Positions 9,003 through 15,734 of a stretch of DNA of 64,000 nt are shown piece after piece. The stretch is from Micromonospora arborensis. Lineage in GTDB: Bacteria; Actinomycetota; Actinomycetes; Mycobacteriales; Micromonosporaceae. A program made the translations under genes and the position numbers. The stretch spans positions 189,135 to 253,134 of the forward strand of contig NZ_PYBV01000003.1 of the NCBI RefSeq assembly GCF_003205615.1, given 5' to 3'. The notes under the pieces are model-generated. The model had not been told where the DNA came from. It did not search any database and saw only the letters and a list, made by a program, of their open reading frames with translations. How positions within the stretch are numbered: the stretch's first letter is position 1; the number at the start of each line of letters is the position of its first letter.

Positions 9003-10142
9003 CTACGAGTGCTGGTGCAGGAAGCCCTGCACCTCGGCGGTGATCCGGTCGATCTGCAGATCGTCGAGCGACGAGCCGCTGGGCAGGGTCAGCCCCTGGG
9101 CGAAGAGCCGATCCGCCGCACCGGTGAGCCGTGCCTCGGCAGCGGCGAACAGGGGCTGCCGGTGCATCGGCTTCCAGGCCGGCCGGGTCTCGATGGCGGC
9201 CTGCGCGAGATGCTGGGCCAGGTCCGCGGCGTGCCAGCCGCTGAGCTTCGGGTCCACCACGATGACGGTGAGCCAGCAGTTGGTGCCCGGGTCGCCCTCG
9301 GACAGCACCTCGACGCCGTCGACCGAGGCGAACAGCTTCGAGTAGTGCTCCCGCAGTCGGCGCCGGCGGGCGGTCATCTCGTCGAGCCGGGCCAGTTGGG
9401 CCCGGCCCATCGCGGCCAGGACATTGCTCAGCCGGTAGTTGAAGCCCACCTCGTCGTGCTCGTGGTGCTGGGCCGGGATGCGCGCCTGGTTGGCGCGGTG
9501 GCGAGCCTGGGCGATCAGTTGCTCGTCGTGGGAGAGCAGCATCCCGCCGCCCGACGTGGTGATCATCTTGTTGTGGCTGAAGGAGAACACCCCGGCGTCT
9601 CCGAAGGAGCCGGCGCAGCGCCCCCGGTACGTCGAACCCAGTGCCTCCGCCGAGTCCTCGACGATGCGCAGCTCCGCCTCCCGGCAGAGATCCAGCAGCG
9701 GGTCGTAGTCGACGCAGGAACCGAACATGTCGACCGGCATCACCGCGCCGATCCGTCGTCCCGCCCTGCGCAGGTCGGCGACGACCTCACTCAGCAGACC
9801 GACGTCCAGATTGCCGGTGGCCAGGTCGCAGTCGACGAAGACCGGAGTGGCACCGGTGTAGAGCACGGCGTTGGCGGTCGCCACGAAGGTCACGGTGGGC
9901 ACCAGCACGATCTGTCCCGGCCCCACGCCGCAGGAGAGCAGGCCGAGGTGCAGCGCGGCAGTGCCCGAATTGAGTGCCAGGGCGTACGGCACCCCTACCC
10001 GCTGGGCGACCTCCTGCTCGAAGGCGTCCACCTCCGGACCGAACGGCGTCGCCCAACCGCTGCGCAGCGCGCGTAGGACCGCGGCTTCCTCGGCCGGTCC
10101 CACGTCGGGAGGGGACAGGTAGATGGGCGCACGCATGGGCAT
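9003..10142 (-). CDS. DegT/DnrJ/EryC1/StrS-type PLP sugar aminotransferase
   Basis: This is a 379-aa type I fold aminotransferase acting on nucleotide-linked keto sugars. Visible motifs are LNSGTAALHLGL near residue 57, VEDSAEALGSTYRGR near 161 and FSFSHNKMITTSGGGM with the PLP-binding lysine at about 192. It would aminate the C4 ketone of a UDP-6-deoxy-hexulose, as PglE or PseC do. No second 4,6-dehydratase is seen in the locus, so the CapE product is a candidate substrate. GAGGAG lies 6 nt before ATG 10142, which is preferred over the longer frame to 10184. The GNAT gene ends 38 nt upstream. Confidence 0.87.
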   Translation of the reverse strand: MPMRAPIYLSPPDVGPAEEAAVLRALRSGWATPFGPEVDAFEQEVAQRVGVPYALALNSGTAALHLGLLSCGVGPGQIVLVPTVTFVATANAVLYTGATPVFVDCDLATGNLDVGLLSEVVADLRRAGRRIGAVMPVDMFGSCVDYDPLLDLCREAELRIVEDSAEALGSTYRGRCAGSFGDAGVFSFSHNKMITTSGGGMLLSHDEQLIAQARHRANQARIPAQHHEHDEVGFNYRLSNVLAAMGRAQLARLDEMTARRRRLREHYSKLFASVDGVEVLSEGDPGTNCWLTVIVVDPKLSGWHAADLAQHLAQAAIETRPAWKPMHRQPLFAAAEARLTGAADRLFAQGLTLPSGSSLDDLQIDRITAEVQGFLHQHS

Positions 10143-10180
10143 GAAGAACTCCTCGCAGCAGGTCGGTCGCCTACCAGCAG

Positions 10181-11044
10181 TCAACGAGCCGATCTGCGGA
10201 GAGTTTCGTCATCTTTGCCAATAAGGGGGGTTTGTGTCGACATTACGCCGACTTCCGGCGTGTCGGTCGACGCCAGCTCGCAGCGCATTCTGACGAACCG
10301 CGCCAGCTCCGGGCCGGCGTCCGCCGGGTGTCCATCCGCGCGGGTCGCTGCCGAGAAGCAGCGGTCGATCCCGACCAGCGGGCCGATGGCGGCGGCGAGG
10401 GCAGCCGTGTCGGGCGCGGCCGGGACGCGGATGGCCGTGCCGACCACCCTCAGGTCGATCTCCGCACCCAGCGCGGTCCGGACGGTGAGGTCACCGAAGC
10501 CGTACGCGGTGTGGTGCGCGGCGAAGGCCGGCCAGTTCACCAACCGGACGGGGGCCGGCGTCGAAGCCCGCACGCCGACGACCTCGCGCCAACTGGAGTG
10601 GGTCAGCTCCGTGAAGCCGTGGCGCCGGTACAGCCCATGGGCGACGGGGTTGTCGAGGGACACGTCGAGCAGCAGCGCCCGGCAACCCAGCCGTACGGCA
10701 AGGTCGTGTCCGTCGTTGAGTAGGCGGGTGCCCAGGCCGCGGCCGCGTTCGTCCTCCCGCACCGCGATCCCGTTGAGGAGCAGGTGTCCCGGCAGCAGCC
10801 GCCAGTCGGCCACGGCTCGCAGGCCGTCTGGCCCGCGCACGGCGCGCAGGATCAACGTACGAGCATCCGCCGGAGGCGTCAGCGCCGCGGCCAGGAACGA
10901 CCCGTAGCCGCTCGCGTGGTACGCGACCAGCCCGAGGCAGGTCTCGGGCACGGAGGACGCCAGCAGGTCCGTCGCCTCGAGGAGGCTCGGATCGTCGGGA
11001 TCGTCGAGCGTGTCGACCTCGATGGCCGTCAGGTCGAGACGCAC
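10181..11044 (-). CDS. GNAT-family N-acetyltransferase (sugar-locus associated)
   Basis: This 287-aa protein has a GNAT acetyl-CoA site in residues ~80-165: VREDERGRGLGTRLL (Q/RxxGxG/A loop) and NPVAHGLYRRHGF. The last ~110 residues form an extra region I do not recognise. It starts at GTG 11044, 16 nt inside the 3' end of the sugar transferase gene, behind a good GAGGAG site, so the two are translationally coupled. Between a sugar aminotransferase and a PglC-type transferase, N-acetylation of a UDP-4-amino sugar (PseH-like chemistry) is a fair inference. It is not a PglD-like hexapeptide protein. Confidence 0.8.
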   Translation of the reverse strand: MRLDLTAIEVDTLDDPDDPSLLEATDLLASSVPETCLGLVAYHASGYGSFLAAALTPPADARTLILRAVRGPDGLRAVADWRLLPGHLLLNGIAVREDERGRGLGTRLLNDGHDLAVRLGCRALLLDVSLDNPVAHGLYRRHGFTELTHSSWREVVGVRASTPAPVRLVNWPAFAAHHTAYGFGDLTVRTALGAEIDLRVVGTAIRVPAAPDTAALAAAIGPLVGIDRCFSAATRADGHPADAGPELARFVRMRCELASTDTPEVGVMSTQTPLIGKDDETLRRSAR

Positions 11045-11658
11045 TTCACTCCTCGTTCCTTGTCCAGATCGAGCATTTCGGCACTCGGGTCGACCGCCAC
11101 GCCCCTTCCGGAGAGGACCATGGTGACGGTCGCGGCGAGAATGCGCAGGTCCAGCCAGAGGCTCCACTCGTCGACGTACTGCACGTCGAGTGCCAGGCGC
11201 CTGTCCCAGACGACGCTGTTACGGCCGTGGATCTGGGCGAGCCCCGTGATTCCGGGACGCATGTCGAAGCGTCGCCGCTCCCGTTCCGTGTACCAGGCGT
11301 CGTAGCGAGGGAGCAGCGGTCGCGGGCCGATCAGGCTGAGGTCTCCCCTGATGACGTTGACCAACTGGGGCAACTCGTCGATGCTCAGGCGACGCAGCAC
11401 GCGACCGAGCGGGCCACACCGGAGCCCGTCCGGCAGCAGATTGCCAGCGGCGTCACGTTCGTCGGACATCGTACGGATCTTGAAGATTCGGACGGGGAGT
11501 TGCCACCGGCCGGTGCGTTCCTGAACGAACAGAGTTGGCGCACCCAGTTGCATCCGGACCAGCAGCAGAGCGGCCAGGAGGACTGGTAGTGCCAGGATCA
11601 GGATCAGCAGGGCAAGCACTATGTCCAGCAACCGCTTCACCCGACGTTGCATAATCAT
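11029..11658 (-). CDS. Initiating sugar-1-phosphate transferase (PglC/WbaP-type)
   Basis: This 209-aa monotopic phosphoglycosyl transferase is close to the ~200-aa PglC core. An N-terminal membrane helix (LLDIVLALLILILALPVLLA) is followed by the family motifs VRIFKIRTM, a PLGRVLRRLSIDELPQL stretch with the catalytic Asp-Glu pair, LIGPRPLLPRY and RPGITGLAQI. It transfers a sugar-1-phosphate from a UDP-sugar to undecaprenyl phosphate at the cytoplasmic membrane, starting the repeat unit. ATG 11658 follows a GAGGACA site. The gene lies just downstream of the FemAB-like gene and overlaps the GNAT gene. Confidence 0.92.
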   Translation of the reverse strand: MIMQRRVKRLLDIVLALLILILALPVLLAALLLVRMQLGAPTLFVQERTGRWQLPVRIFKIRTMSDERDAAGNLLPDGLRCGPLGRVLRRLSIDELPQLVNVIRGDLSLIGPRPLLPRYDAWYTERERRRFDMRPGITGLAQIHGRNSVVWDRRLALDVQYVDEWSLWLDLRILAATVTMVLSGRGVAVDPSAEMLDLDKERGVKCVST

Positions 11659-11713
11659 CGACCTGTCCTCGTGTTAACCGTCGTCGTTGCTTTCGTACGT
11701 GTGCTGTCGGGGT

Positions 11714-12769
11714 TCAGGTCGAGCGATAGGCGGGAAACCAACCGGAGTCGCGCAGTGTCGAGGCCGGCCGCCCGCTACGTGCTGCTGCCGCTTCCACGAG
11801 CAGGCCGTACGCGTCCTCGTTGATCACGAGGGAGGCGGTCCAGAATGGTGCCCGGTTGCCGCCGAACGAGCGCTTGAACATCAGCAGGCTGTCGTCGTCG
11901 CGGGCGCTGATGCCCCCGCCGAGGTGCACCCGCCGGCAATCGTTCTCGGCGGCCCAGCGGAGGATCGACCAGACCAGGAGATTGTTCGCGCCGTGCCGGC
12001 CAGCCTCGGCAGCGGACCCGGCGAGGTGGTAATGCGCCAGCCCCAGGTGTCGCATGACCAACGCCGACGCGATCGGCACGCCGAGTTCGTCTCGTACCTC
12101 GGCGACCAGCAAATTCTTGTCGAGGCCGGCAAGGAGCGCCTGGTAGTAGGCATTGGTGAAGAAGTATCGTGGGGCGCTGCCAATTCGCGTCATGGTCTGC
12201 TCGTACAGCCGACGGAAGTGGCTGCCGGGGCTCAGGTCGGCCGGGTCGACATAGCGGACCTCGGCGGTCAGGCCAACGCGCTCGGCCTTCCGAATCGCCG
12301 TTCGAGCCCGCCCGTCGAGCTGCTTCCACACCGCATCGGGGCCCTGGTCGACCGGCACCACGACGTTTTCACCCTGCCACGCGAAGGTCAATCCTGGCAG
12401 CGTGCTGGCGAACTCCGCCGAACGAGTGTCGAGCGGTGAGAATCGAAGAAAGAGTGATACGAGGCCGGCCGCACGCCAACAGTCGAGAAGCTGCGGCCAG
12501 ATCTTCTCCAGGTCCCCTCGGCCGCGCGACGGCCCGACATGGATGCCGGCATAACCGTATGGACTGATCCCGTCGGACCACTGCTCGTCGATGCGTCGCT
12601 GGAGGAAGGGGGCGAGGACGTCGTCGTCGCACTGGGTCATGCGCCAGGTGGCACCCTCTGCCGTGGCGGCCGCGGAGCCGTAGCCTCGCGTGAAGTAGAC
12701 GTCCGGGCAGTGGTCATCGGGTGGCGAGTGGGCGTCGGTCAAGCTTGAGATCCTCGCTCGACTGCTCAT
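11714..12769 (-). CDS. FemAB/GNAT-like aminoacyl or peptidoglycan-bridge type transferase
   Basis: This ~351-aa protein has the double-GNAT (FemABX) look. Recognisable features are QLDGRARTAIRKAERVGL, PRYFFTNAYYQALLAGLDKN, GVPIASALVMRHLGLAHYHL and GRHGANNLLVWSILRWAAEN. The C-terminal part resembles the acetyltransf_6 domain found in FemAB-like exopolysaccharide proteins. Such proteins transfer amino acids from aminoacyl-tRNA or acyl groups to cell-wall precursors. Here it could decorate a glycan amino sugar, which is inference. ATG 12769 with GGAGGG just upstream is used; the frame runs on to 13309 only as antisense to the DUF389 gene. It is the first gene of the minus-strand glycan operon. 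Confidence 0.8.
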   Translation of the reverse strand: MSSRARISSLTDAHSPPDDHCPDVYFTRGYGSAAATAEGATWRMTQCDDDVLAPFLQRRIDEQWSDGISPYGYAGIHVGPSRGRGDLEKIWPQLLDCWRAAGLVSLFLRFSPLDTRSAEFASTLPGLTFAWQGENVVVPVDQGPDAVWKQLDGRARTAIRKAERVGLTAEVRYVDPADLSPGSHFRRLYEQTMTRIGSAPRYFFTNAYYQALLAGLDKNLLVAEVRDELGVPIASALVMRHLGLAHYHLAGSAAEAGRHGANNLLVWSILRWAAENDCRRVHLGGGISARDDDSLLMFKRSFGGNRAPFWTASLVINEDAYGLLVEAAAARSGRPASTLRDSGWFPAYRST

Positions 12770-12959
12770 TGCCCTCCCGTCGCCGGTCTCCGGGAGGCTC
12801 AACGAACAAGAGTGACGACGGGTTCGCCTTTGTCGGGACTTAAGCCCCCTTTTCCGTGCTTCGACCACTCGCTCCACAGGCTGTGCCGTAGCCTCGCGCC
12901 ACCAGCGGGCTAGAGTGCAGCCGGCCGTATCCGCCTGCCGCCGACCACGGGGAGAACGA

Positions 12960-13907
12960 GTGCTGCACCTGAGGGTGATCGCGCCGGTGGACCGGTCGGC
13001 GGAGGTGGTCGACCTGCTGACCGCTGAGCCGGGGGTGACCCACCTGGCCGTGCTGACCGGTGCGGCGCGGCAACCGCAGGGCGACCTGATCCTCTGCGAC
13101 GTGGTCCGCGAGAGCGCCGACGGCGTTCTGCGGAGCCTGCAGCAGCTCGGGGTGGAGGCGCGCGGCGGTATCGCCGCCGAGGACGTCGAGCTGACCATCT
13201 CCGCGTCGGCCGACCGGGCTGCGGAGGAGGCCCCCGGCAGTGGCGCCGACGCGGTGGTCTGGGACGAGATCGCGGCGAAGACCGGCGAACAGACCGAACT
13301 GTCCGGCACCTACCTGGTGTTGCTCGTGGTGGCCACCATGATCGCCGGCATCGGTGTGCTGTTGGACCAGCCGATCCTCATCGTCGGGGCGATGGTGGTC
13401 GGACCGGAGTTCGGCCCGCTCGCCGCGCTCTGCGTGGCGCTGTGGCGCCGCAGGCTCGACGTGATCGGCAAGTCCGTGCAGGCACTCACCGTCGGCTTCC
13501 TGGCGGCCATGGTGGCGACCGTGCTGAGCACCTGGGCGCTGACCGCCGCCGGCCTGGTGAACGAGGAGATGCTGCTCGCCGCTCGGCCGCTCACCGACTT
13601 CATCTGGCGGCCGGACGCGCTGTCCTGGGTGGTGGGCCTGCTCGCCGGCGTCGCCGGCATGCTCTCCCTGACGTCGAAGAAGTCGGGCAGCCTGGTCGGG
13701 GTGCTCATCTCGGTGACCACGGTGCCGGCCGCGGCCAACGTGGCCGTGGCCGCCGCCTACGGAGTGTGGGACGAGGCGGGCGGCTCGGCACTCCAGCTCG
13801 TGATCAACCTGTCGGCGATCGTCCTCGCCGGGCTGCTCACGCTCCTGGTGCAGCAGGCCTGGTGGTGGAACCTGGCTCGCCGGACCCGGCGTCCAGCAGC
13901 CGGGTGA
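12960..13907 (+). CDS. DUF389 integral membrane protein
   Basis: This 315-aa protein has a soluble N-terminal half (residues ~1-115) and about six membrane helices after it, with the DUF389 hallmark ILIVGAMVVGPEFGPLAALC. No function is established for the family. The start is GTG 12960 with GGGGAG 5 nt upstream; a TAGAGT -10 box at 12911-12916 gives a ~40-nt leader. Its 3' end overlaps the convergent small gene by 71 nt. It is divergent from the FemAB-like gene and is probably not part of the glycan locus. Confidence 0.85.
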   Translation: MLHLRVIAPVDRSAEVVDLLTAEPGVTHLAVLTGAARQPQGDLILCDVVRESADGVLRSLQQLGVEARGGIAAEDVELTISASADRAAEEAPGSGADAVVWDEIAAKTGEQTELSGTYLVLLVVATMIAGIGVLLDQPILIVGAMVVGPEFGPLAALCVALWRRRLDVIGKSVQALTVGFLAAMVATVLSTWALTAAGLVNEEMLLAARPLTDFIWRPDALSWVVGLLAGVAGMLSLTSKKSGSLVGVLISVTTVPAAANVAVAAAYGVWDEAGGSALQLVINLSAIVLAGLLTLLVQQAWWWNLARRTRRPAAG

Positions 13908-14304
13908 GCAGGGTGCGCAACGGGATGGACTCGCCGTCGCGGCCACCCGCCCCGATGACCAGCGGTGCCGGACTGGCCTGCGGGTCGACGCCGAACAGTC
14001 GGGCCCGCACGCCGCCCGGCACGGTCAGCAGGTGGAACCGGCCGTCCACGTCCACTGCCCGCGTCTCGGCCCGGTCGACGTACCAGCCGTTCAGTCGGGT
14101 GCGGTAGCGCCCGCGCCCGTCGTAGCCCCGCGCGACCAACCGGGTTGTGCGCAGCCCGCGCCGGGTCGCCTCGGCCACGAACCAGGCCACCAGCTCCGCC
14201 GCCTGCGCCTGCTCGGCAGCCCGCTGCCGGGCGGCCGCGTCGGCGTGTGCCCGCACCGCCTGCCGCTGCTGATCCCGCCACTCCCGGCCGTCCCGCGCAC
14301 TCAC
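13837..14304 (-). CDS. Conserved-looking hypothetical protein (155 aa)
   Basis: I do not recognise the family. The protein has an Ala/Arg/Gln-rich helical N-terminal third (residues ~5-50) followed by a likely beta-rich part with GWYVDRAETRAVDVDGRFHL and a short LLTRLLDAGSG end. Codon use follows the GC-third-position bias of its neighbours, which argues for a real gene even though the last 71 nt overlap the end of the DUF389 gene on the other strand. It starts at GTG 14304, 24 nt after the stop of the phosphotransferase-like gene, so the two may be cotranscribed. Confidence 0.65.
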   Translation of the reverse strand: MSARDGREWRDQQRQAVRAHADAAARQRAAEQAQAAELVAWFVAEATRRGLRTTRLVARGYDGRGRYRTRLNGWYVDRAETRAVDVDGRFHLLTVPGGVRARLFGVDPQASPAPLVIGAGGRDGESIPLRTLLTRLLDAGSGEPGSTTRPAAPGA

Positions 14305-14328
14305 GACTTCGACGGTACGCGAGCCGAA

Positions 14329-15213
14329 TCAGTCGAGTACGGCCCGGAGGGTGTGCTGGGCGATGCCGGCCATCACCGGGTTCGTCTCGATGTAGTACGG
14401 CAGCGCATTGATCGCCTGCATCAGGGCCCAGCCGCGCCCCCGCTCCCACGTCGCGTCGTCCACGCCCAGCGCCTGCCGGTACGTCTCCCGCGCCCCGGCG
14501 TCCAGCAGGTTCCACGCCGGCATCAGGTCCACCGCCGGATCGCCCACGTTGACAGTTTCCAGGTCGATGACCGCGGCCAGCCGGCCGTCGCGGACCAGCA
14601 GGTTGCCCGGCATCAGGTCGGCATGGACCCACACGGCGGCGGCATCGTGCCCCGGGGTGTCCCGGCAGCGGTCCCACACCTCGGCCAGCCGGGCGGTGTC
14701 GGTCAACCCGCCACTGAGGGCGAGTGCCGACCGGACTCCGGCGTCCTGGGCGGCCAGCGGGCCACCCCGGCCGGACCCCGGCCAGGCCCGACCGCCGGTG
14801 TCGATGCCGCGCAGGGCGGTCACGACGCTGGCAAGATCGCGGGCGAAGGTGTCCAGGTCGCCGACCCGGTCGAGCTGGGCGGTCTCCCCGGGGATGAATC
14901 GGTACGCCGTCCACGGCCCCGCGTACCCCGCCCCCGGCTCACCGAGGCCGAGCGGCTCGGGCACCGCGACCGGCAGGTGCGCGGCGAGCAGCCCGGCGTA
15001 CTCCTGCTCCTGTCGCAGCTCGGCGCGCAGTTCGGGATCGGTGGAGGGCTGCAGCGGAAACCGCAGCACGATCTCCGTGCCGAGCCGGAACAGGGCGTTC
15101 ACCGTGCCGGCCGAGGCGAGTGGGCGGACCGGCAACGCCCGCCACCGCGGAAACTGCTCGGCCACCAACGCGGCGACCACGTCCGCGCTCACGTCCACCT
15201 GGTCGACATGCAT
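14329..15213 (-). CDS. Aminoglycoside phosphotransferase-family kinase
   Basis: This ~294-aa protein kinase-like (APH) enzyme has a Brenner-type catalytic loop VWVHADLMPGNLLVRDG and a metal-binding segment AAVIDLETVNVGDPAVDLMPAW, both in the C-terminal half. The N-terminal lobe includes VNALFRLGTEIVLRFPLQ. It resembles the TIGR02172/MdnT-like actinobacterial APHs; antibiotic resistance cannot be inferred, since many act on small metabolites. The start is uncertain among GTG 15222, GTG 15219 and ATG 15213, because only a weak AGGT precedes them. Confidence 0.85.
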   Translation of the reverse strand: MHVDQVDVSADVVAALVAEQFPRWRALPVRPLASAGTVNALFRLGTEIVLRFPLQPSTDPELRAELRQEQEYAGLLAAHLPVAVPEPLGLGEPGAGYAGPWTAYRFIPGETAQLDRVGDLDTFARDLASVVTALRGIDTGGRAWPGSGRGGPLAAQDAGVRSALALSGGLTDTARLAEVWDRCRDTPGHDAAAVWVHADLMPGNLLVRDGRLAAVIDLETVNVGDPAVDLMPAWNLLDAGARETYRQALGVDDATWERGRGWALMQAINALPYYIETNPVMAGIAQHTLRAVLD

Positions 15214-15402
15214 CCGCACCACGAGATCATTACCTAGAGTCCCACCGGCACGCGAGCCGATTCGCCCGCCCGCCGCCGACGTCCCGCCACAGCCCGACAC
15301 GGTCACGGAAGGGGCCGTGCGCCCGGTGGCACTCGGCCAGAACGCCCCCTGTCGAGCTGCCCCAGATATGGGCCAGGCCCACCGTGAACGGCTGACGACT
15401 CC

Positions 15403-15451
15403 AGATCTTGGACAGTTTCCGTCCGCGCGAGACGGAAACTGTCCAAGATCT
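15403..15451. repeat. Perfect 21-bp inverted repeat with 7-nt loop
   Basis: Arms 15403-15423 and 15431-15451 are exact reverse complements; the core is TTGGACAGTTTCC. The stem is long and not followed by a T-run in either direction, so it looks like a dispersed palindromic element rather than a simple terminator. Confidence 0.9.
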
Positions 15452-15477
15452 ACACCGTGCTCGACCGTCTCGCTGCC

Positions 15478-15542
15478 GCCTGCCCGGGTCGCCTGCCCGG
15501 GTCGCCTGCCCGGGTCGCCTGCCCGGGCTGCCTGCCCGGGCC
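15478..15542. repeat. 13-bp tandem repeat, five units
   Basis: Five head-to-tail copies of GCCTGCCCGGGTC are present; the last two carry changes at the 3' end of the unit. There are no spacers, so this is not a CRISPR array. Confidence 0.9.
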
Positions 15543-15734
15543 GTTAAGTGGGGTGGCTGGCTGGGGTGCGGTGGCTGAGGGTGTTTCGGTCGGCCTTGCC
15601 CCACTCGTGGGGCAGCTCGACAGCGGCCGCTGAAGAGCCCGACGAGTCGGTCATCGCCCCCGGGGCCCGGGAGGCGCCGAGGATGACCGCCCTTCAGGGG
15701 GCATCCCGGGCGCCTCCTCACGCCACCTGACGGA

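Larger units (their letters stand above)
15349..15623. repeat. Composite non-coding repeat block with ~41-bp imperfect inverted arms
   Basis: This block fills most of the 520-nt gap between the phosphotransferase gene and tex. Outer arms at 15349-15389 and 15583-15623 are imperfect inverted copies that share CTGTCGAGCTGCCCCA at their outer ends. Inside lie a perfect palindrome (15403-15451) and a 13-bp tandem array (15478-15542). I see no credible gene here. Confidence 0.8.
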
